A stretch of DNA of 64,000 nucleotides, taken from Acidobacteriota bacterium (GTDB lineage Bacteria > Acidobacteriota > Terriglobia > Acidiferrales > UBA7541). The translations under genes were made by a program, and so were the position numbers. Numbering within the stretch: the first letter of the stretch is position 1; each line of letters opens with the position of its first letter. The stretch is from the NCBI GenBank assembly GCA_003167215.1, contig PMTV01000014.1:110285-174284 (forward strand). The letters run 5' to 3'. This document shows, piece by piece, positions 41,323 to 48,368 of the stretch. The notes under the pieces are model-generated. The model saw only the letters and a list, made by a program, of their open reading frames with translations, ran no database searches and was not told where the DNA came from.

Positions 41323-42435
41323 TCACGAAAGGAGTTTTGCCTTCACGAATCCGTGGCTTTCGAGCGCCCCGAGAAGTTCACGATGTCCAAATGCAGACGT
41401 GGGCGAAGCGAAACCAACCTTCCGCGGCGCAGCATGGATCAAATGGTGCGCGGCAAACGCTTGCAAGAGCCCGGTCTGCCGATAAGCGCAGGTCCCAAAC
41501 ATCACGCACTTGGCGAAGGATGTCGTTCCGCGCCCGACGACCACATCGATCGTTCGGTGCTCTCGAGTGTTTTCCCGCGACGGGGTTCCGGCTTGCACAG
41601 AGTTAGCCATCTCTGAGAGCTTTCGCTCTTGCTCCTCTTTGGCCAAGGGCCGAATCTCCTTCTCGTAATGTATTTCTGTCGCCAGGACATTCTCCATGAG
41701 CTGTCGATCCAGTATTCCACCCATCGACCGCACGTTCGCTACCTGCGGATGATCCTTGTACCAAACCGGGTGCGGGAAACCTCCCCACGCCAGCGCCAGT
41801 TGCGTTTCGACTGAACTCGGCAAAATCGCCTCATGCCCCCTCGCGCGCACCCAAGGCTTATAGCGATGCTGTTCCAGGTAACAAGCCTCCGTTTGTATCA
41901 CGGCAAAAATCGTTTGCGTGGAACCGAACGTCGGCGCACCCTTGAACATTGACAAAGTCTCGAGCGTGTCGATGCCGCTAGTCTCGAGGCATATTTGAGC
42001 GGCAATATCGCTCGTGGCTGACATATATGCCGTCGCTGGAGCGGCCAGCAGCCCCGCGCGCGCGAACTTCTCGCCCCACTTTTCGGAAACTTCTCTTAGC
42101 CACGCTTGTTCCCCGCTGATGTCAATGTAATGGCATCCCGCACCGAGGCAGGCCTCGATCACCCGAGGCCCGTTGTAAAGAAATGGACCGACGGTGTTGC
42201 ACACCACTTTGGCGCCTGCGAACAATTTCTCCAACTCCGCGGCCGAATTGCCGGCTTCTGCGATCTCGTAATCCGCGGTTTCAATACCGGGCACGTGACT
42301 CAACACTTGCTCGATTTTTTTTCGATTGCGGCCGACCGCCAGAAACGGAACGTTGTATTCTCGAAGGAATTCCGCGACCAGGCGTCCTGAAAAGCCGCTT
42401 GCTCCATACAGAATTACGGGTTTCTTGTCGGCCAT
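41323..42435 (-). CDS. Saccharopine dehydrogenase / trans-acting enoyl reductase family protein
   Basis: Start MADKKPVILYGASGFSGRLVAEFLREYNVPFLAVGRNRKKIEQV; VVCNTVGPFLYNGPRVIEACLGAGCHYIDISGE. Confidence 0.82.
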   Translation of the reverse strand: MADKKPVILYGASGFSGRLVAEFLREYNVPFLAVGRNRKKIEQVLSHVPGIETADYEIAEAGNSAAELEKLFAGAKVVCNTVGPFLYNGPRVIEACLGAGCHYIDISGEQAWLREVSEKWGEKFARAGLLAAPATAYMSATSDIAAQICLETSGIDTLETLSMFKGAPTFGSTQTIFAVIQTEACYLEQHRYKPWVRARGHEAILPSSVETQLALAWGGFPHPVWYKDHPQVANVRSMGGILDRQLMENVLATEIHYEKEIRPLAKEEQERKLSEMANSVQAGTPSRENTREHRTIDVVVGRGTTSFAKCVMFGTCAYRQTGLLQAFAAHHLIHAAPRKVGFASPTSAFGHRELLGALESHGFVKAKLLS

Positions 42436-42582
42436 CGCATTCCTCGCTTCGGTGAGCACATTCGCAGAAGGCTCCCGGCAGATTTCACCGGCCCTTCCGA
42501 CCTCGTAAACTCGGCATACTATGCTAAAGTCGCTTTTTGGCTAGTAGGAACCTTTCAGAAACCTGGTATCGGGAGTCCCACC

Positions 42583-42909
42583 ATGGAAGACAAATCCTAT
42601 TGCGCGGTAGAAATCACAGCTGACATCATCGGCGGAAAATGGAAACCGATGATTCTCTTTTACCTTCAAGATCAGACCCGCAGGTTCGGCGAGATTCACA
42701 GGTTGATACCGAGAGTGACGAAGAAGATGCTCACTCAACGGCTTCGCGAACTGGAAACCGGAGGAATCGTTCACCGCAAAGTGTTTGCACAAGTTCCGCC
42801 TCGCGTGGAGTACTCACTCACGAGACATGGTCAAAGTTTGCGGCCGATTCTGGAATTGATGTCGAAGTGGGGAGACCGGCATCGCTCGCGCTACGGTGGC
42901 GCTCAGTAA
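42583..42909 (+). CDS. HxlR-family transcriptional regulator
   Basis: YCAVEITADIIGGKWKPMILFYLQDQTRRFGEIHRLIPRVTKKMLTQRLRELETGGIVHRKVFAQVPPRVEYSLTRHG. Confidence 0.92.
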   Translation: MEDKSYCAVEITADIIGGKWKPMILFYLQDQTRRFGEIHRLIPRVTKKMLTQRLRELETGGIVHRKVFAQVPPRVEYSLTRHGQSLRPILELMSKWGDRHRSRYGGAQ

Positions 42910-42946
42910 CTGGTTTCTACTGAGCGTGGATCAATGGAAGCAACAA

Positions 42947-43816
42947 TCAGTTCAACAGCATAGAAAGTTCCTGAGCTGCAGCGCGAAGTTGCGGGAGGAA
43001 TTTAGTCTGCAGCTCCTGGATGGAGAGGCGATGTGCGTGCGCCCCAACGTTCAGTGCCGCCACTACTTTTCCGCTTGGATTCTGGATGGGAACCGCCATG
43101 GAACGCAGACCAACTTCAAGTTCCTGATCGACGAGCGAGTAGCCGTTACGCAGGACGAGGCGCAGCGCCTGCCTTAATTTCTCCACGCTCACAATCGTTC
43201 GGTTCGTGTGGCGGGTGAGCCGAACGCGTTCAAAAAAAGACTCCAACTCGGCAGCCGGCAGGTTCGCCAGCAACACGCGGCCCATGGAGGTGCAAAACGC
43301 AGGCAATCGGCTGCCCACTCCCAGGTCGATGGACATGATGCGGGTTACGTTTGCGCGCGCCACATAGATGATATCGAGCTCTTCGAGAGTCGCGATAGAA
43401 CAGGATTCGTGCAACACGCGGCTGATATGTTCCAAAACAGGCTGGGCGGATGCCGCGAGCGGCATAGAGGAAATGTAGGAGTGGCCGAGTGCCAGGATAC
43501 GAGGCTGAAGAAAAAAGTGATGGCTGTCGTCGGAACCGGCAAAACCGAGTTTTGTAAGCGTGTAAAGACATCGGCGCACTGCTGCTCGCGAAAAACCCGT
43601 CTTGCTGCTCACTTGCGAGATGGTAAGCTGGCGCTTCTGCGTCGAGAAGGCCTGTATCACCGCCAAGCCGCGCGCCAAAGAGGTCATGAAGTTTGGATCC
43701 CCCGTGCAGTCATCGAAGAGCGTGGATGGCGTCAACAGTTCGGGAGCCGGTCTTCGAGCGGACGGTACACCTCGTGATTGTTTCTCGGCACCTGTGCGAG
43801 GATTGGCAGGGGACAT
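42947..43816 (-). CDS. IclR-family transcriptional regulator (PcaR/PobR-like)
   Basis: MTSLARGLAVIQAFSTQKRQLTISQVSSKTGFSRAAVRRCLYTLTKLGFAG; SCSIATLEELDIIYVARANVTRIMSIDLGVGSRLPAFCTSMGRVLLA. Confidence 0.92.
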   Translation of the reverse strand: MSPANPRTGAEKQSRGVPSARRPAPELLTPSTLFDDCTGDPNFMTSLARGLAVIQAFSTQKRQLTISQVSSKTGFSRAAVRRCLYTLTKLGFAGSDDSHHFFLQPRILALGHSYISSMPLAASAQPVLEHISRVLHESCSIATLEELDIIYVARANVTRIMSIDLGVGSRLPAFCTSMGRVLLANLPAAELESFFERVRLTRHTNRTIVSVEKLRQALRLVLRNGYSLVDQELEVGLRSMAVPIQNPSGKVVAALNVGAHAHRLSIQELQTKFLPQLRAAAQELSMLLN

Positions 43817-43888
43817 GGGCTCTCCGCTCGGAAGTCGGGAAGGATACCCTACTCGGCCGATATGCGCACGGAATTTCGATAATCGGTC

Positions 43889-43917
43889 TTGACAAAATAT
43901 CCCTCCCTTGCATTAAT
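43889..43917 (+). promoter_or_regulatory. Candidate sigma70-type promoter for pcaHG
   Basis: TTGACA (43889-43894), 17-nt spacer, ATTAAT (43912-43917), in the divergent iclR/pcaH intergenic region. Confidence 0.45.
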
Positions 43918-44036
43918 TCGTCTTAACTTCTGCGTTTTCGCCTGTGCATTAAAAGCGGTGCGGAGACCACCCTGCTTTTGTAACATCGCAGGAAGACTCG
44001 GGTTCCGTGACTCGGCGGTTGCAAGGAGGAAGTGGC

Positions 44037-44741
44037 GTGGCCAAGATTGTTACATACCGGAGGCCAAATCCGGACTCGCAGCCCCCTTATCTGCATCCAA
44101 CGTATATCTCCTCTATCAAACGCGCGCCTTCAAAATCTCTGATTTATTTGCCGCACACGCTCTCGGAAGTCACCGGACCCTCGTTCACGGAGGCGGCAAT
44201 TGATGTGAAAGCCTGCGACCTCACGCGCCAACACTCGGGCAATCCGCTCGGCGAACGCATCATCGTCAGCGGGCGGGTAATGGATGAAGATGGAAGGCCG
44301 CTGCAGCATTCACTCATCGAAGTCTGGCAGGCCAATGCCGCTGGCCGGTATTTGCATAAGCGCGACCAGCATAATGCTCCTCTGGATCCGAACTTCACCG
44401 GATCCGGGCACACCCTGACGGACGCGGAGGGACGCTACCGATTCGTAACCATACGCCCCGGCTCATATCCCTGGGGGAACCATCACAACGCCTGGCGGCC
44501 GGCACACATCCATTTCTCGCTTTTCGGCCCGGCCTTCGCATCGCGTTTGGTGACTCAGATGTATTTTCCAGGCGATCCGCTGTTGCCCTTCGATCCAATC
44601 TTCAACTGCACGGCGGATGAGAACGCACGCAATCGGCTAATCTCGCTGTTTGATTGGGAAACCACAATTCCATCCCAGGCGCTGGGCTTCAAATTCGACA
44701 TTATATTGAGCGGGCGCGAAGCCACACCCATGGAGCCTTAG
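44037..44741 (+). CDS. pcaH: Protocatechuate 3,4-dioxygenase beta subunit
   Basis: GTG start preceded by AAGGAGG; IEVWQANAAGRYLHKRDQHNAPLDPNFTGSGHTLTDAEGRYRFVTIRPGSYPWGNHHNAWRPAHIHFSLFG, with Fe-ligand Tyr/His pattern retained. Confidence 0.92.
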   Translation: MAKIVTYRRPNPDSQPPYLHPTYISSIKRAPSKSLIYLPHTLSEVTGPSFTEAAIDVKACDLTRQHSGNPLGERIIVSGRVMDEDGRPLQHSLIEVWQANAAGRYLHKRDQHNAPLDPNFTGSGHTLTDAEGRYRFVTIRPGSYPWGNHHNAWRPAHIHFSLFGPAFASRLVTQMYFPGDPLLPFDPIFNCTADENARNRLISLFDWETTIPSQALGFKFDIILSGREATPMEP

Positions 44742-44742
44742 A

Positions 44743-45318
44743 TTGAGTCGACAGCCAACAACATCACAAACCGTCGGCCCATTTTTCTCCATCGGTCTGA
44801 CGAGGATGAAACACGATGACTTGGTGGGTGCCGGCACATCCGGAGAGCGCGTAGTTATTGAAGGCCACGTCCTGGATGGCGACGGAGAACCGGTGCCCGA
44901 CGCTATTATTGAAATCTGGCAGGCAAACTCATATGGGAAGTACGCGCATCCCGAAGATCAGCAGGACAAGCCGCTGGAGCCAAGCTTTTCAGGCTATGGG
45001 CGCATCCCGACTGATGACGAGGGACAGTTTCGCTTCACGACGATCAAGCCGGGACCAGTGCCGGATCTGGATGGAAAGTTTCAGGCTCCCCACATTGTCG
45101 TCTCCGTGTTCGCGCGCGGATTGTTGCGCCGCTTGGTGACGCGGATTTATTTCTCTGATGAGCCGGCGAACGCGACAGACTTTGTGCTGAATTTGGTGGA
45201 AGCATCGCGGTGCGAGACGTTAATTGCCAAAAAGATCGCGGGCGTGAGCGGCAAGCTTGAATGGAATGTCATCCTGCAGGGACCAAACGAGACCGTTTTT
45301 TTCGATTGTGGACTTTGA
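44743..45318 (+). CDS. pcaG: Protocatechuate 3,4-dioxygenase alpha subunit
   Basis: TTG start; TTSQTVGPFFSIGL; IIEIWQANSYGKYAHPEDQQDKPLEPSFSGYGRIPTDDEGQFRFTTIKPGPVPD. Confidence 0.92.
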   Translation: MSRQPTTSQTVGPFFSIGLTRMKHDDLVGAGTSGERVVIEGHVLDGDGEPVPDAIIEIWQANSYGKYAHPEDQQDKPLEPSFSGYGRIPTDDEGQFRFTTIKPGPVPDLDGKFQAPHIVVSVFARGLLRRLVTRIYFSDEPANATDFVLNLVEASRCETLIAKKIAGVSGKLEWNVILQGPNETVFFDCGL

Positions 45319-45346
45319 CGCTCTCAGAGCGTGCTTTCCTATCTTT

Positions 45347-46447
45347 TTAGTTCCAAACACGCTTGGCCGTTTCAACCACCAGCCGCAGCTTGGCCCACTG
45401 TTCGTCCTCGGTTAACAGATTTCCTTCCATGGTAGAGGCGAACCCGCACTGCGGGCTCAGTGCGAGCTTGTCGATCGGAAAATGGCGCCCCGCCTGCTCG
45501 ATTCTCCGGACGAGATCGTCGCCATTCTCCAGTTGCGGCAGTTTCGAGCTAACCAACCCAAGCACGACCGTCTTGTTTTTAGGAATGAAGCGCAGAGGTT
45601 CAAAGGTTCCGGAGCGTTCGTCGTCGTATTCGAGGAGGAAGCGATCCGCGGCCATGGTGGTGAACAGTTTTTCAGCGATAGCGTCGTATCCGCCTTCGGC
45701 GTACCAGTGGCTGCGATTGTTTCCACGGCAAAGGTGCACCGCTAGCGTAACTCCAGGGCGCCGCGCTGCCTCAAAACAAGCGTTGTCGGCGCTGATGGAA
45801 TCGTCGAGCAGCGCGTCCGGATCAACTTTCATCTCCGCGCGGATCCATTCGCGCCATTTCGGGTCGAGGTAATAGCTGTAGCGCGGTGCATCGATCTGAA
45901 TATATTTCACGCCCTCGGCGGCTAGCCTGGCAAGCTCCGTTTTCATGATGCCGACGATGTCCCACAACAGCGCGGAATGATTTTCGTACACTTTGTCGGT
46001 GACGCCGCGCTTGAAGGAAATAGCCGGGAACTGCGTAGCGCTGGGCAGGGTCATTTTAATCGCACCGGGGCTATTCGCTTTCAGGAACGAGAGTTCATGT
46101 CCGGTGAGCGGGCGCACCTGGCGAAGCTTTGAAATCACGATACCGGTTACGCTGCTTTCACGAGCGCCTTTGGCTTCGCCAACTTTCCAGGAGCGCGCCA
46201 CAGCATCGCCCATGTCGAAACCTTCGACCGCATCGGTGAAATCGCTCATAAAATTTTGCCGGCGCAGTTCGCCATCTGTAAAAATCTTCAATCCCAATTC
46301 CTTCTGCTTGGCGAGAACGCGGAGGATTTCGCGGTCCTCAATCTCACGGAGGCGCTGCGGATTTTCCGCAGCATTTCGCCGGGCCTCTAGAAGCTCTTGC
46401 GGACGCAGAAAACTCCCTACTTGATCGGCTCGATATTCTGTGGACAT
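45347..46447 (-). CDS. Cobalamin-independent methionine synthase (MetE C-terminal)-like protein
   Basis: ADQVGSFLRPQELLEAR; LGLKIFTDGELRRQNFMSDF; YIQIDAPRYSYYLDPKWREW; VHLCRGNNRSHW; LALSPQCGFAST. Confidence 0.85.
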   Translation of the reverse strand: MSTEYRADQVGSFLRPQELLEARRNAAENPQRLREIEDREILRVLAKQKELGLKIFTDGELRRQNFMSDFTDAVEGFDMGDAVARSWKVGEAKGARESSVTGIVISKLRQVRPLTGHELSFLKANSPGAIKMTLPSATQFPAISFKRGVTDKVYENHSALLWDIVGIMKTELARLAAEGVKYIQIDAPRYSYYLDPKWREWIRAEMKVDPDALLDDSISADNACFEAARRPGVTLAVHLCRGNNRSHWYAEGGYDAIAEKLFTTMAADRFLLEYDDERSGTFEPLRFIPKNKTVVLGLVSSKLPQLENGDDLVRRIEQAGRHFPIDKLALSPQCGFASTMEGNLLTEDEQWAKLRLVVETAKRVWN

Positions 46448-46640
46448 TCGCTGGCCTTCCCCGGAGTTCCGTTTTACGAGTTGATGAGCGTAGCGGCTGC
46501 GGCGCGCGGTGTCAATTAGGCCGACGCGAGGGACTCAAAAATCCGCGGAGAGGCGCCGGATTGTCGCTGGACTTGCACTTATGGCAAGATGCGCTTGCAT
46601 GTCGTGGTACGAAACACGAGCCACTGCAAGGAGCGCTGCG

Positions 46641-47654
46641 ATGTTTCTGCGAGACGCTTGGTACGCAATCTCCTGGGATCACGAAATCAAGCACGCGCCG
46701 TTTGGGCGCACGGTTTGCGGCGAGCCCATCGTGCTCTATCGCCGAACCAACGGAGCGCTCTCGGCTTTTGAAGACTGCTGCCCGCACCGCCTGCTTCCGC
46801 TCTCCAAGGGCTATCTGAAAGGCGACCACTTGGTCTGCAAGTATCACGGCCTGGAATTCGACGAGTGCGGCCAATGTGTTTGGATGCCCGGCCAGCAAGG
46901 GATTCACAAGGAAGCCAAGATGCGGATTTATCCGGTAGCAGAACGCCATCGCTTCGTTTGGGTGTGGATCGGCGATCCCGCGCTGGCGGACGAAAAAAAG
47001 ATTCCCGATCTACGCTGGTGCTCCGATCCCAAATGGATCTTCGAAGGAAGCACCTATCACGTGAAATGCAATTACCAGCTTCTGGTGGACAACTTAATGG
47101 ACTTGTCACACGAAACGTACGTGCATCCTTCGAGCATCGGCCAGCACGAGATCGTGGAGGCGCCGATCAAGGTTGAATCGGACGACGCTTCTGTGACCGT
47201 GACGCGATGGATGTACAACATCGATCCGCCGCCTTTCTGGGCCGCAAATCTGAAGTCGCAGGAAAAATGCGACCGCTGGCAGATTTGTCAGTTTTCACTG
47301 CCTGCGAACGTGATGATCGACGTGGGCGTGGCGCTGGCCGGCACGGGGGCTTCGCAAGGAGATCGCTCGCGCGGCGTCACGGGAATCGTGGTGAATCTAA
47401 TGACGCCCGAAACGGAAACTTCCACCTGGTATCACTGGGGCATGGCACGCGATTTTCAGACTGGCGATCGCGGCCTTACGATGCGCATCCGCGATGGGCA
47501 GGCGGCTGTGTTTACCGAAGATCTGGAAATTTTGAACTCGCAGCAGGAAAACATTCTTCGCCGAACGGACCGCGATCTGCTCAATTTAAAGATCGATGCC
47601 GGCGGTGTGAATGCGCGTCGAATTATCGAGCACGAGCTTTCCCGGCAACGATGA
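46641..47654 (+). CDS. Rieske [2Fe-2S] aromatic oxygenase alpha subunit (vanillate O-demethylase-like)
   Basis: ATG 46641 with RBS aaggag; MFLRDAWYAISWDHEIKHAPFGRTVCGEPIVLYR; Rieske CCPHRLLPLSKG...CKYHGLEFD; LLVDNLMDLSHETYVHPSSIG. Confidence 0.88.
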   Translation: MFLRDAWYAISWDHEIKHAPFGRTVCGEPIVLYRRTNGALSAFEDCCPHRLLPLSKGYLKGDHLVCKYHGLEFDECGQCVWMPGQQGIHKEAKMRIYPVAERHRFVWVWIGDPALADEKKIPDLRWCSDPKWIFEGSTYHVKCNYQLLVDNLMDLSHETYVHPSSIGQHEIVEAPIKVESDDASVTVTRWMYNIDPPPFWAANLKSQEKCDRWQICQFSLPANVMIDVGVALAGTGASQGDRSRGVTGIVVNLMTPETETSTWYHWGMARDFQTGDRGLTMRIRDGQAAVFTEDLEILNSQQENILRRTDRDLLNLKIDAGGVNARRIIEHELSRQR

Positions 47655-47673
47655 GGCCTTTGATGTAAGTAGC

Positions 47674-47714
47674 GCCGGCGTCTCGCCGGCTCTTTTCTTC
47701 CACGCCGCCGAGAC
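47674..47714. repeat. Nested inverted repeat in the convergent Rieske/cupin intergenic region
   Basis: GCCGGCG-tct-CGCCGGC (47674-47690) followed by a T-rich tract; alternative 11-bp pairing of GTCTCGCCGGC (47680-47690) with GCCGCCGAGAC (47704-47714), one mismatch. Confidence 0.5.
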
Positions 47715-47792
47715 CGCTGATTTGCGCGTGCTCCTTCCGAGGTCGAAATGCCACACCTCTGAAGAAGTGAGCTACGTTCCACGCTCAGCGAT

Positions 47793-48293
47793 TTAGACCC
47801 AGAGCTTTTCGTTTATTTTTAGGCCGTGCTCGCGACAATATGAGACGTAATGGTTGATGAACCAGAAGACGTCCAGAGTTTCGAGCAAATTGTCTTGATC
47901 GTCGTAGAACTCAAGAGAAGCGTTTAGATAGAAGAAGGTTTTCATGCCATTGGGGTCGTCGGAAACCAGCGTGTGAATTGCTCCGGGATTCTCGCGGACG
48001 TAGCTTCCCGGCCTCGCCACCCAATCGTATTCGAGGTAGCGCCAACTGCCTTCGAGCGTGCAGGCGAAAACAGGGCCGCGATGCCGATGCCGCCCGAGCT
48101 TCCCTCCCTTCTTTACCCAAAGAATGTTGGCAAACGCGCCGTTGCGCACATCGAAAGCCAAATGCCGAATGTAAACGTTCTCCATGAAAGGCACGTACGG
48201 AGATTCTTCTTCGCTCCCGCCAATGTGGACGTCCGGGCAGGCGAACTCGCGCGTGGTTGCCTCTAAGCTGCTCGCAGTATCTATCTTCGGCAT
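47793..48293 (-). CDS. ChrR-like cupin, 2,4'-dihydroxyacetophenone dioxygenase-like
   Basis: ANILWVKKGGKLGRHRHRGPVFACTLEGSWRYLEYDWVARPGSYVRENPGAIHTLVS (HxH...E...H cupin metal pattern); C-terminal LDVFWFINHYVSYCREHGLKINEKLWV. Confidence 0.72.
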   Translation of the reverse strand: MPKIDTASSLEATTREFACPDVHIGGSEEESPYVPFMENVYIRHLAFDVRNGAFANILWVKKGGKLGRHRHRGPVFACTLEGSWRYLEYDWVARPGSYVRENPGAIHTLVSDDPNGMKTFFYLNASLEFYDDQDNLLETLDVFWFINHYVSYCREHGLKINEKLWV

Positions 48294-48368
48294 CTTGGCC
48301 TCCGCTTGATATGCGCCAATGAATTAACGCAGTGCGGTGCGAATGTCAATTCAGCAATTGTTGAGGGC

